Origin: Anaerolineales bacterium
GTDB lineage: Bacteria > Chloroflexota > Anaerolineae > Anaerolineales > Villigracilaceae
Length of the DNA stretch: 64,000 nucleotides
Direction of reading: 5' to 3'
NCBI GenBank assembly: GCA_030583925.1
Contig: CP129482.1
Coordinates: forward strand, 3,698,001 to 3,762,000
The translations under genes and the position numbers were made by a program. Below, piece after piece: positions 1 through 8,326 of this stretch (position 1 is the first letter of the stretch; every line of letters begins with the position of its first letter). The notes below the pieces were generated by a model, which saw only the letters and a program-made list of their open reading frames with translations, searched no databases and was not told the origin of the DNA.

Positions 1-301
1 TCAGCGCGAGGACGATAACGACGATGCCAAATTTTTTTGGGATGAAACCCACCGCTTCGATCCGACCCCACAACTGGTCGCGGTTATTCGTGAAGCCGAC
101 ACCCAGCCCCAGCAGAGCCAGCAGAGCGATCGCTGAAAATAAAAACACTCCCGCCAGCCATGTGACGCTCGTGTAAATGTTCACGCCAAGTTTTTGCGCG
201 GAGGCAAAAAAATCGAAGATGGAAAACGAAGCCAATGCGGCAGTGACGACGAGAATCGTTTTCCAAAACGTGGAGCGAGAGGGAGGGATGAGGAAGTGCA
301 T
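1..301 (-). CDS. Membrane protein, N-terminal part (runs off the left edge)
   Basis: An open frame starts at the ATG at 301 and stays open to base 1, giving 100 residues without a stop. The protein begins MHFLIPPSRS and has two clear hydrophobic helices (about residues 14-30 and 45-65), a polar segment NNRDQLWGR, then a third helix starting at the cut edge (GIVVIVLAL). It lies 50 bases downstream of the methyltransferase and on the same strand, so it is probably a further member of the polysaccharide block, for example a polymerase or a membrane glycosyltransferase. The visible part does not decide between these. Seen: frame and helices. Function: unknown. Confidence 0.6.
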   Translation of the reverse strand, partial: MHFLIPPSRSTFWKTILVVTAALASFSIFDFFASAQKLGVNIYTSVTWLAGVFLFSAIALLALLGLGVGFTNNRDQLWGRIEAVGFIPKKFGIVVIVLAL

Positions 302-351
302 GTTTCGTTCACCGTCCCGCAGGTTTGAGTGAATGACCGCGTGTTGCCAAA

Positions 352-1185
352 TCAACCTGCGGGACGTTTTACACTCGACGCAATCACCCGAATCGTCGCG
401 GCGGCGTCTTCTTCCCTGTTGCCACTGATGAATTCGGGTTTGATGTGCCGCTGGAGTTTGCGGAATGCTTCGTCTTCACGAGTGAGGATTTCGATCTCGA
501 CATTGGCAAAAGAATCTTGAAACGCCTTCCGATAATTCCACAAGCGATAGCGATTGTGATTGCTGGACGGATTCAGCCAATTCTTCCACGCGCTTTCGGT
601 GTACCGCAACATCTCGAAGGGATATTTGAAGAAGTGGTCGCGCAAATCCACAAAATGGATGTGCAAGCCGTCGGGCTTGGTCAACGCGGCGAGGGCGCGT
701 GTGATACCTTCCACATCGTCGAGATGCTCATAGACCGAACTGCTTAGCACAAAATCCACAGGTTCGATTCCGCCGCGTGCCTGTAAATCACGGATGTCGT
801 CCTCGAGCAATGTCATCCACTCGGGGCGCGGACGCAATCCTTTCGAGTCGGCGAAGAAATATTTATCCTCTGCGGCATACAAACGATGGTTGTGCGGCTC
901 ATCGGGCGGCGCGTATTTGTCGCACAGGATTACATGCTCCGCGCCTTCTTTCAACAAGCCGAAGCCCATGTCGAATCGTCCGCCGTAGCCGAAGACGAGG
1001 ATACGTTTGTCCTTGAACGAAAGTCCGCGCTCAGAGAGGATGTCCACGTAGCGTTGGACGGCGGCGAATGGGTTGCTGGTTTCCAACCCTGGGCGGATGA
1101 TGATGTTCCGCAACAACAACGCCCGCACGAGTTTCTCGGGCATGAAGTGACGGATGAGGCGAGGGAGGAGGTAGGGGAGGTTCAT
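352..1185 (-). CDS. SAM-dependent methyltransferase, class I
   Basis: A 277-residue soluble protein with a Rossmann methyltransferase core: SAM-binding motif I at about residues 62-75 (ILVFGYGGRFDMG), an acidic strand end (VILCDKY) and a later motif SSSVYEHLDD, as in SAM methyltransferases that scan for a 'bad loop then EHL' pattern. The frame is open 22 codons further upstream, but those codons (encoding VSIRPATIMRGYSTN) are translated from an intergenic palindromic repeat, so the start is placed at the ATG at 1185. The upstream bases have only a weak ribosome site. It follows wecE and probably methylates a sugar of the polymer or its precursor. The acceptor cannot be told from the sequence. 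Confidence 0.8.
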   Translation of the reverse strand: MNLPYLLPRLIRHFMPEKLVRALLLRNIIIRPGLETSNPFAAVQRYVDILSERGLSFKDKRILVFGYGGRFDMGFGLLKEGAEHVILCDKYAPPDEPHNHRLYAAEDKYFFADSKGLRPRPEWMTLLEDDIRDLQARGGIEPVDFVLSSSVYEHLDDVEGITRALAALTKPDGLHIHFVDLRDHFFKYPFEMLRYTESAWKNWLNPSSNHNRYRLWNYRKAFQDSFANVEIEILTREDEAFRKLQRHIKPEFISGNREEDAAATIRVIASSVKRPAG

Positions 1186-1204
1186 TATTCTTATGAATGC
1201 GCTG

Positions 1205-1346
1205 TTGGTCGAGTAGCCCCGCATGATCGTCGCGGGGCGTATCGAGACCAACTGGTTTCAAAAATACACTTGTAACAAAACTGATTCTGCTCACCTGTGG
1301 TCTCGATACGCCCTTCGCAAAAACCGCTCAGGGCTACTCGACCACC
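1205..1346. repeat. Inverted pair of palindromic repeat units
   Basis: Two copies of a roughly 48-base unit face each other at 1205-1253 and 1297-1346, separated by about 43 bases. The unit reads GGTCTCGATACG ... GGGCTACTCGACC and is itself an imperfect palindrome. Together the two copies could form a large hairpin between wecE and the methyltransferase gene. On the minus strand the copy nearer the methyltransferase reads in frame with it and would add a spurious N-terminus. This is a dispersed intergenic repeat and not a gene. Confidence 0.75.
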
Positions 1347-1355
1347 GTGCACACA

Positions 1356-2486
1356 TCAGACAGAAAATTCTTTGAGCGCGGCGATAACGGTTCTCTGTTC
1401 CTCGTCGGTCATGTTCGTGTAAAACGGCAGGCGGAGCAATTGGTCGCTGACTCGTTCCGTCACGGGGCAATCGCCGACTTTGCCGCCGAATTTCTCGCCC
1501 ATCGGCGAGAGATGCAGGGGCAGGTAATGAAACACGGCTTGGATGCCGCGCGCTTTCAAATGCGCGATGGCGGCAGTCCGCGCTTCGAGGCTGGGGAAGA
1601 GCATGTAAAACATGTGATAGGTCTGCTCGCAATGTGCGGGGACGAACGGCATCTGCACGTGGTTCTCCTCCGCCCAGTCGCTGAGTTCCTTGTAGTACGT
1701 TTCCCAAATTTTCTTGCGGGCGGATTGAATCTCCTCGCGCTTTTCGAGTTGGGCAAGCAAATGCGCGGCGAGAATTTCAGACGGCAGATAACTCGAACCG
1801 AGATTGACCCACGTGTATTTATCCACCTGTCCGCGGAAGAAGCGACTGCGGTTCGTCCCTTTTTCGCGCAGGATTTCCGCGTCTTCGAAATATTTCTCGT
1901 CGTTGATGAGCAATGCGCCTCCTTCTCCCGACGTGAGATTCTTCGTCTCGTGGAAGGATTGGGTTGCCATCACGCCAAACGTGCCGAGGTCCTTGCCTTT
2001 GTATTTGCCGAACAAGCCGTGTGCGTTATCTTCGATCACTGGGATGTTGTAACGATTCGCAATCTCCATGATCGCGTCCATTTCACAGCCGACGCCCGCG
2101 TAGTGGACGACGACGATGGCACGCGTCCGCGGGGTGATGAGGGCTTCCAGCTTGGATTCGTCGAGGTTAAGCGTGTCAGGCCGCACGTCGGCAAAGACCG
2201 CTTTCGCTCCCCGAAGGGCAAAGGCGTTCACCGTCGAAACAAACGTGAACGAAGGGACGATCACTTCATCCCCATCTTTTAAATCAAGTAACAGCGCGGA
2301 CATTTCCAACGCGTGCGTGCAGGATGTGGTCAACAAAACTTTCGGCACGTTCATCGCCTGCTCAAGGATGGCGTGCGATTTTTTGGTGAAACTTCCATCG
2401 CCCGCGAGATGCGACGATTGAATGGCTTGCTGGATGTATTCGAGTTCGTTACCGACGTTGGTGGGTTTGTTGAATGGGATGGGCAT
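1356..2486 (-). CDS. wecE: dTDP-4-amino-4,6-dideoxygalactose transaminase (WecE/RffA)
   Basis: This 376-residue PLP enzyme of the DegT/DnrJ/EryC1 family moves an amino group from glutamate to C4 of dTDP-4-keto-6-deoxyglucose, making dTDP-4-amino-4,6-dideoxygalactose (Fuc4N). Length and motifs match E. coli WecE closely: N-terminus PFNKPTNVGNELEYI, PLP-phosphate Asp153 in IEDNAHG, Schiff-base Lys182 in SFHETKN, and the hallmark KGTNRSRFFRGQVDKYTW. Its substrate would come from RmlA and RmlB, encoded 34 kb away at the other end of the same block. Other sugar 4-aminotransferases such as VioA share the fold, but the KGTNRSRFFRGQVDKYTW segment favours WecE. Confidence 0.88.
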   Translation of the reverse strand: MPIPFNKPTNVGNELEYIQQAIQSSHLAGDGSFTKKSHAILEQAMNVPKVLLTTSCTHALEMSALLLDLKDGDEVIVPSFTFVSTVNAFALRGAKAVFADVRPDTLNLDESKLEALITPRTRAIVVVHYAGVGCEMDAIMEIANRYNIPVIEDNAHGLFGKYKGKDLGTFGVMATQSFHETKNLTSGEGGALLINDEKYFEDAEILREKGTNRSRFFRGQVDKYTWVNLGSSYLPSEILAAHLLAQLEKREEIQSARKKIWETYYKELSDWAEENHVQMPFVPAHCEQTYHMFYMLFPSLEARTAAIAHLKARGIQAVFHYLPLHLSPMGEKFGGKVGDCPVTERVSDQLLRLPFYTNMTDEEQRTVIAALKEFSV

Positions 2487-2495
2487 TGGTTTTTC

Positions 2496-4598
2496 CTATG
2501 GTTGTAAATATTGCGCGCAAGCAGAAATATCTTGTTTTGGCACAAGCAGTTGAATTCTAACTTTTTTCAATGTATCCAATTCCTCGTAAAAACACAACAC
2601 GGGCGTTGAAACCCATTTTACCCACGCGTTGTTCTCTTCGCCAAAGTTATCTTCGTCGGTTTGGATTCGTTCATGGAGTGGATTGGTAATGATGAGCGAA
2701 AAACGATGCGAGGCGAGGTCTTGATAAAACGTTTTGAAGTACGCTTCATCCGCGCTCATCGCCTGATTGATCAACACTTTTTTATCGTAATCCGCCACGA
2801 GCGGAACCCCGACGATGTATTTGAATGTGAGCAATTGCCGCTGGTCAATAAAAAGGATCTCGCCGTTCGGCGCGGCAGATTCAATAGCGCTCTTGATCTC
2901 CTCAAGAGCCTTATCCGAATCGGGTTCGTATGGGAGCAGTTCAGGGAACGGACCTTGAGGTGGAATATCCGCGAGCGTCATCACCCAGGTCATATCCTCT
3001 TCGGCGACTTGATTGGGTCTGAGAAATTTCATCGGATAATACGCGGGAAGTACGACCATGACGAGCAATACAAGCCGAACCCACACAGGCGAGGCGCCGC
3101 TTTCGACGATCCATTGCGCGGCGCCGTTGTGCCACGCGAGCGCGGCGGCAAACAACAGTCCAATGATGAACATGTCCATGTTGTGCAAGTCGCCGCCGCC
3201 GCCGATCTTCACACTGACTATCAAACCGACGACGAGAAACGCCAGCAACGGCAGAACTATCGCAAGTTTCTGCAAAGCGTTCAACATCCAACGCCGCGTG
3301 GACGATAAATAAATCAGGACGGCGATCAACGGTCCGACAGCGAGGAGCAAGCCGAGCAAAATCCCTTCGGGGTAGGTGGCATTCGGGAACAGGCGATACC
3401 AAAGCAAGGCTTGTGACGACGCTTCCGAACTGACGCCAGACAACGTCACGCCGGAACCGAGACTGGAGGAAAGATTCGTAGAAAATCTGGCGAGAATCGT
3501 TGGGATGAAGAACGGCGCGACAAATCCGCCGAGTACGCCTGCCGCGCCGACCCAGATCGCGCGTGCCCACGAGAGGCGACTCAGCTTCCCATCCTGCAAT
3601 GACGCGCCAGAAAATTCAAGCATCGCCGCCCACATGCCTGGCGCGAACAACCACGTGTAACGGCTGACCTCCGCAAAGTAACTAGTCACAAAAATGATCG
3701 GAACTGCCAGCCACAACGGCTTACCCCATGCGAACGCGACGAAGACCGCGCACCACAACAACGGCGGATGGATCGGTCCTTGAACGACGAAGATCATCGT
3801 CCACACTGAAACCAAAATCCATTGCCAGCGGTTGAATCGATTCGACCTGAACACGACCAGCCCGAGAATGAAATACGGCACGGCGTTGACGAGTCCCACC
3901 CACAGACGCGCCTGCCAGATCGTCACATTCGGGAGGAGGAAGGGAATCCCTCCGATGAACTGTCTGCCGATATCAAGCAAGACGGGAATCGGTTTGTCTT
4001 CGGGGTAGATGTAAATCCCGCGTCCGAACAGAATCGAATAATCCCACCAGCGATTTCCCTCCGACCAGCCCAGCGAGAATGGATAACTCGTCACGTTGCC
4101 GAGCGACAAGATGAAAACCGCCGCGCCAGAGATCAGAATCAACGCCGATAACAAGCCAAGCCATTCAAGCGCTTTGTCAACGGAGCGGGTGAGCAGGAAG
4201 CCGAGAACAATTCCGGCAACCGCCCAAATCAACAGGCGTAGGTATTGATCGATCACTAGCCCCCAGGCAGTATATTGAAGAATCCAAATCGGAAGGATAA
4301 GAACGACCGCGCTCAGCGCCCAGCGTACAACGCCTAACTTGGCGCGCAAGTGAGCAAGCCATTGTAGATGCGCCAAAATCCTTTCATTGCGCCACAAGAC
4401 AAGGATAATCCCCTCAAGGCTTGCGACGCAGAAACACTCGAACAAGACAAAAGCGACAAACCATTTAAATGAAAACTCGCCCAGCCATTCGCCTGTCCCC
4501 CACGTGATGTTGTAGAACTCAAAGCTGGCGGCAGTCAACAAAAATGTTGCAAGCGCGATGATGAGCAGGCGCTGAAATAATTCACGCGTGTTTGGCAT
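2496..4598 (-). CDS. Large polytopic membrane protein, glycosyltransferase- or polymerase-like
   Basis: About 700 residues with roughly 12-14 hydrophobic helices in the first 550 residues and a soluble C-terminal domain of about 150 residues. After the first membrane block there is a loop with SLGWSEGNRWWDYSILFGRG, which resembles the acidic periplasmic loop of GT-C-fold mannosyl or arabinosyl transferases. The frame opens eight codons earlier, but the ATG at 4598 gives MPNTRELFQRL and reduces the overlap with the GT4 gene to 17 bases. It may be the polymerase or a lipid-sugar-dependent glycosyltransferase of the cluster. No named family is clear by eye. Confidence 0.65.
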   Translation of the reverse strand: MPNTRELFQRLLIIALATFLLTAASFEFYNITWGTGEWLGEFSFKWFVAFVLFECFCVASLEGIILVLWRNERILAHLQWLAHLRAKLGVVRWALSAVVLILPIWILQYTAWGLVIDQYLRLLIWAVAGIVLGFLLTRSVDKALEWLGLLSALILISGAAVFILSLGNVTSYPFSLGWSEGNRWWDYSILFGRGIYIYPEDKPIPVLLDIGRQFIGGIPFLLPNVTIWQARLWVGLVNAVPYFILGLVVFRSNRFNRWQWILVSVWTMIFVVQGPIHPPLLWCAVFVAFAWGKPLWLAVPIIFVTSYFAEVSRYTWLFAPGMWAAMLEFSGASLQDGKLSRLSWARAIWVGAAGVLGGFVAPFFIPTILARFSTNLSSSLGSGVTLSGVSSEASSQALLWYRLFPNATYPEGILLGLLLAVGPLIAVLIYLSSTRRWMLNALQKLAIVLPLLAFLVVGLIVSVKIGGGGDLHNMDMFIIGLLFAAALAWHNGAAQWIVESGASPVWVRLVLLVMVVLPAYYPMKFLRPNQVAEEDMTWVMTLADIPPQGPFPELLPYEPDSDKALEEIKSAIESAAPNGEILFIDQRQLLTFKYIVGVPLVADYDKKVLINQAMSADEAYFKTFYQDLASHRFSLIITNPLHERIQTDEDNFGEENNAWVKWVSTPVLCFYEELDTLKKVRIQLLVPKQDISACAQYLQP

Positions 4599-5688
4599 TC
4601 GTTTCTCTAAGGATCTCTTCAAAAAATTTCAAGCGGAGTTCTTCCTTGCGCCCCGAGTCGATTCGATCTTTCAACGCGGCGCGGTTGGCGCGCACGCCGC
4701 GCATTCGGTACGCAAACTCATGGATGGTTTCGCCATGGGTCTGAATGTTATCCTCTTTGTTAGGAATCTTCAACAGGAAATCGAATCCCGCTTCGCCGAG
4801 GTCGGTGTCTTCGTACGCGACCACAAGCGGAAGCCCCAGCGCGAGGCACTCACGGCTTTTCAACGTGGACGCCTCGTTCAATTGAATGCGATGCAACGCC
4901 AGCGAGCTGATCGCCGCGTCCGCGCGGGCGAGCACTTTCAAATATTCATCGGACGACAGATAGCCGTGCAGAGTCAAATTGGGAGGCAGAGGCTCGAACT
5001 CTGGCAAAGAATCATAACCGACGATATCGAGTTGCACATCGGAGAAACGGCGCGCAAAATCCACGAGTTTGTCCACGCCGTGCCAAAGATAACCAGGACT
5101 GCCGATGAACACCAAACGCGGCGTTTGATTCGACGGCGCGGGCAATGGCGCGAACGAATCCAGTTCGATGCCATTGGCGATGACGCGGGTCGGTTTGCGG
5201 TAAACGGCAAAGGCGCGAGAAACTTCCAATTCGCGCGAGACAGTCACAAGTCCGCGCACGAAGCGTAAAAAAATCCCGCGCGTGAGTCGGTTATACAAAC
5301 TGTACAGTCCACCCAAATCTTCGTGTTGCGTCAAATCGTTCGTGTTGATCTCTTCGATCACAGGCGCGATCGCCATCAAACGATGCGCGGGAAAAACATA
5401 AATTCCATATCGTAAATAAATGACGTCGGGCTTGAACGCCGCGACCGCGTCGACCATTCGACTCGCGGCGCGGATGCGATTGAACTCGGTGACGAGTTTG
5501 CCGCGCGCTTCATACGGATAAACATCCGCTTCGATCAACCTTTCGGCTGGCTCGCCCGTAGACGCGTGCATGAACACCCGCGCCTTGTGCCCCCTCGCGC
5601 GCCACATTTCGAGTTGACTCTGAATCTTCTTCCCCACGCCTGAATCTTTTGTGCGCGCCCAATGCAGGCTGACATACGCAATCCGCAT
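4582..5688 (-). CDS. Glycosyltransferase family 4 (GT-B fold)
   Basis: A 368-residue cytoplasmic glycosyltransferase with two Rossmann domains. The N-terminal half opens MRIAYVSLHWARTKDSGVGK, with a glycine-containing acceptor loop. The C-terminal half carries VFIGSPGYLWHGVDKL and the retaining-GT4 signature E-x7-E at Glu272 and Glu280 (EASTLKSRE), followed by CLALGLPLVVA. It overlaps the WbpG-like gene by one base (stop/start TGATG-type junction at 5688) and the next membrane protein by 17 bases, so it is translated as part of the block. It probably adds one sugar to a lipid-linked repeat unit. Donor and acceptor are unknown. Confidence 0.85.
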   Translation of the reverse strand: MRIAYVSLHWARTKDSGVGKKIQSQLEMWRARGHKARVFMHASTGEPAERLIEADVYPYEARGKLVTEFNRIRAASRMVDAVAAFKPDVIYLRYGIYVFPAHRLMAIAPVIEEINTNDLTQHEDLGGLYSLYNRLTRGIFLRFVRGLVTVSRELEVSRAFAVYRKPTRVIANGIELDSFAPLPAPSNQTPRLVFIGSPGYLWHGVDKLVDFARRFSDVQLDIVGYDSLPEFEPLPPNLTLHGYLSSDEYLKVLARADAAISSLALHRIQLNEASTLKSRECLALGLPLVVAYEDTDLGEAGFDFLLKIPNKEDNIQTHGETIHEFAYRMRGVRANRAALKDRIDSGRKEELRLKFFEEILRETNAKHA

Positions 5689-6839
5689 TACGCCTCAGCC
5701 TGATGCGCGCGTTTTTGCCGCGCCCGATACCAATTACGCCCAATGTTGTACAAAAATTTCAACGCGGGACCTTCGATGATGCGCCCATACGACGGATAGT
5801 CCCAAAACGTTTTCTTCGAGGCGTTGAGGATGGATTCAAATTCATCGTCGGTGAGACCAAGTTTCTTGACGACGTACTCGCGGTCTTCCTCTTGCATCGA
5901 GGGTTGATATGTCGGCTTGTCCAATTCACTCAGCGCGGCGGGACGCGTCGTCTCGCCCGAACAGATCAAACTGGATAGATGCGAGCGGCGTTTGTCGTAG
6001 CCGAACTTCACAGGCAGGATGTAGCCTTGATAAAACCGCGTGTAAATCGATTCGTAATGCTTGCCGCCGTAATAACGCCAACCCAACTCCTGCTCCAAAA
6101 TTTTCATCGCTTCGGCTTTGTTGAAATCAATGTAATTCAAAATATCCACGCGGCGATGCGTGAGCAGGCGGCGATAGTACGTGAAGAAACCGATATGCGG
6201 AAAGGTCTTGAGTTTGCCGCGCCCGAAAAGTTGATTGACGCTGCGAATGTATTTCCAATCGAAATGTCCTTGCGACCAGGCGCGCGGCAAGTGCGTTTCC
6301 GTCCGCACGTTGAAGCCCGAGACGATGTATTTCACTTTGAGTTTATCCGCCAGATCGCCCAACACCGCCCAGATGGCATGGTCGCTCGGAATCTCCGAAT
6401 CGGGCGTGGACGATTTCAGGAACGCCACTTGCAGGCTCTTGAACTCCTCCCAATCGAGCACTTCGGTATGCAGATCAATGCCGAGGCGCTTGAGCGTCTC
6501 TTCAATGTTCTTAACGGCAAGTTCCGAATCCCAGCCGTTATCCATGTGCACCGCCAGCGGACGCAACCCCATCTTCTTGACGAGAAATGCCACGTACGTG
6601 CTATCCACGCCGCCGCTCACGCCGATGAGACAGTCATACGGCTTGCCGCGTCCATCGCGCTTCATCTGCTCGACGAGTTTTTGCAGATACTCTTCTCCCG
6701 CTTTGCCCGTCACCACTTTTTGTTTCATCAAACGGTCATGGTCGTGACAATGATTGCACACCCCGTTCTCATCGAAGACGATGTCGGGGTCGGTCGTGTC
6801 CATGATGCAACGCGTGCAGATTCGATACTCAGAAGTCAT
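5688..6839 (-). CDS. wbpG: N-acetyl sugar amidotransferase (WbpG/PseA family)
   Basis: This 383-residue ATP-PPase-fold enzyme uses ammonia to turn an acetamido group on a nucleotide sugar into an acetamidino group. A zinc-ribbon-like start has two CxxC pairs (Cys8/Cys11 and Cys28/Cys31), then the PP-loop SGGVDS at residues 75-80, and the family signatures YIVSGFNVRTE and GWRYYGGKHYES. The P. aeruginosa homologue WbpG works with dedicated HisH- and HisF-like proteins, and those two lie just upstream here (8326-6951). With the wbpA/B/E/D/I homologues in the same block this points to amidination of a 2,3-diacetamido uronic acid. PseA of the pseudaminic acid route is the alternative, but no other pse gene is seen. 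Confidence 0.88.
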   Translation of the reverse strand: MTSEYRICTRCIMDTTDPDIVFDENGVCNHCHDHDRLMKQKVVTGKAGEEYLQKLVEQMKRDGRGKPYDCLIGVSGGVDSTYVAFLVKKMGLRPLAVHMDNGWDSELAVKNIEETLKRLGIDLHTEVLDWEEFKSLQVAFLKSSTPDSEIPSDHAIWAVLGDLADKLKVKYIVSGFNVRTETHLPRAWSQGHFDWKYIRSVNQLFGRGKLKTFPHIGFFTYYRRLLTHRRVDILNYIDFNKAEAMKILEQELGWRYYGGKHYESIYTRFYQGYILPVKFGYDKRRSHLSSLICSGETTRPAALSELDKPTYQPSMQEEDREYVVKKLGLTDDEFESILNASKKTFWDYPSYGRIIEGPALKFLYNIGRNWYRARQKRAHQAEA

Positions 6840-6854
6840 TTACTCTCCAACAGT

Positions 6855-6946
6855 ATGTCACTCTGAGACGCCTTCAGGCGTCGAAGAGTCTCCGCGCTTG
6901 GCGAAGAGATTCTTCTGTCGCTCAAAGCGCTCCCTCAGAATGACAT
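6855..6946. repeat. Dispersed palindromic repeat of the ATGTCA-CTCTGAG type
   Basis: The space between the HisF-like and WbpG-like genes is filled by an element with inverted ends (ATGTCACTCTGAG at 6855 and CTCAGAATGACAT ending at 6946) and an inner perfect hairpin GACGCC-TTCA-GGCGTC at 6867-6882. A related element with the same kind of ends sits at 56288-56370. It has no coding content. Confidence 0.7.
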
Positions 6947-6950
6947 GAAA

Positions 6951-7709
6951 TTACGGCATTACCCTCTTCAACTCATCCTGCGCGGGATAACTGATCAACA
7001 CGCCTCGCAACGGACCTTGAAAGACGAACATGCTCCCCGCTGCCGCGGCAGATGCGCCTGCCTTCACCGCCTCCGCGAGATGTTGAACGTTTCCCGCGCC
7101 GCCGCAAGCCACGACTGGAACAGTCACCGCTTCGGCGACTCGTTTGATGAGGTCGAGGTCATAGCCTTGCATCGTGCCGTCGCGGTCAATCGAGTTGACG
7201 AAAATCTCGCCCGCGCCCTGCTTTTCCATGTCAACGGCAAACTTCACGGGGTCGAGCCCCGTCCCTTTTTTGCCCGCGCGCGTGAAGACCTCGTATTTGC
7301 CGAACAGCGTTTTCTTCACATCAATCGAAATGACCACCGCCTGGCTCCCCGCATGGTCTGCCGCGAGGCGAACCAGCGCGGGGTTTTCCACTGCTGAGGC
7401 GTTCAACACAAATTTTTCCACGCCAATCGAAAGCAATTGCCGCACATCGTCCATGTCGCGTATGCCGCCGCCATAACCCAACGGCATAAAGCACTCGCTG
7501 GTGATCTTTTTCAACAACTCGAAATTCGGGCGGCGGTTTTCGGTCGTGGCAAGGATGTCGAGGAAGATCAACTCGTCCACTTCTTTGTCGTTGAAGATGC
7601 GCACGATGTTGATCGGGTCGCCGAGATATTTCGGGTCTTTGAACTTGACCGTCTTGACGAGACCCTCGCCTTTCAACAACATGCACGGAATCACACGCGG
7701 GCGGATCAC
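6951..7709 (-). CDS. hisF2: HisF-like protein for acetamidino sugar synthesis (AglZ/HisF2 type)
   Basis: A 252-residue TIM-barrel related to the cyclase subunit of imidazole glycerol phosphate synthase. It keeps Asp130 (VVISIDVKK) and the phosphate-binding loops GGGIRDMDD and ACGGAGN, but the first catalytic Asp of true HisF (Asp11 in a CLDV motif) is Leu here (PCMLLKGEG). That fits the paralogue that channels ammonia to WbpG and argues against a histidine enzyme. Its ATG overlaps the HisH-like stop by four bases (ATGA), so the two subunits are translationally coupled, as expected for a complex. No other histidine gene is in the window. Confidence 0.87.
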   Translation of the reverse strand: MIRPRVIPCMLLKGEGLVKTVKFKDPKYLGDPINIVRIFNDKEVDELIFLDILATTENRRPNFELLKKITSECFMPLGYGGGIRDMDDVRQLLSIGVEKFVLNASAVENPALVRLAADHAGSQAVVISIDVKKTLFGKYEVFTRAGKKGTGLDPVKFAVDMEKQGAGEIFVNSIDRDGTMQGYDLDLIKRVAEAVTVPVVACGGAGNVQHLAEAVKAGASAAAAGSMFVFQGPLRGVLISYPAQDELKRVMP

Positions 7710-8326
7710 GATACACGCTCCGCAAAATTCTTCAGCAGTTGCAACCCGAACTTATGACTCTTTTCAGGGTGAAACTGCGCGCCGACAATGTTGCCTTTGC
7801 CCAAGATCGAATGGATGGTCACGCCATATTCCGTCTCGGCAAGCACCGCCTCCGCATCTTTCGCCACCACATGATACGAGTGAACAAAATAGAATCGTGA
7901 ATCGGCGGGCAGTCCATCCACCAGCGGATGCCCTCGTTTGATGTGAATCTCATTCCAACCCATGTGCGGGATTTTTAGATGCGCATGTTCCGCGTCGAAT
8001 TTAAAGCGGACGGTCTCCGCGTCAAACCACCCCAAGCCTGCCTCAGTCCCCTCTTCGGATCCTCTCGTCATCAGTTGAAGCCCCACACACAAGCCAAGCA
8101 CAGGGATCTTTTTCTCCAACACAAGTTCGCCCACCACTGGAACCAAGCCCGTCTCGCGAAACTTCCTCATCGCCGCGTCGAACGCGCCGACGCCAGGCAG
8201 AATCAACTTTTCCGCAGAACGAATCACGTCTGGGTCAGAAGACGACTCAGCTTTGAAGCCAGCCTTCTTGAACATATTCTTGATCGAGCCGAGGTTGCCC
8301 ACGCCATAATCCACGATGACGATCAT
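7706..8326 (-). CDS. hisH2: HisH-like glutamine amidotransferase subunit
   Basis: A 206-residue class I glutaminase with the full triad: nucleophile Cys80 in GLCVGLQLM, and His186 and Glu188 in AQFHPEKS. It should release ammonia from glutamine and pass it through the HisF-like partner to the WbpG-like amidotransferase. The start is the ATG at 8326 (MIVIVDYGVGNLGS), which overlaps the upstream asnB stop as ATGA. A longer open frame upstream has no family similarity. The coupled neighbours HisF-like and WbpG-like place it in sugar amidination and not in histidine synthesis. Confidence 0.88.
   Translation of the reverse strand: MIVIVDYGVGNLGSIKNMFKKAGFKAESSSDPDVIRSAEKLILPGVGAFDAAMRKFRETGLVPVVGELVLEKKIPVLGLCVGLQLMTRGSEEGTEAGLGWFDAETVRFKFDAEHAHLKIPHMGWNEIHIKRGHPLVDGLPADSRFYFVHSYHVVAKDAEAVLAETEYGVTIHSILGKGNIVGAQFHPEKSHKFGLQLLKNFAERVS

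Noticed and set aside
6951..8326. HisH and HisF as part of histidine biosynthesis
   Set aside because: The HisF-like protein lacks the Asp11 equivalent, the pair is joined to a WbpG-like amidotransferase, and no other his gene is in the window.
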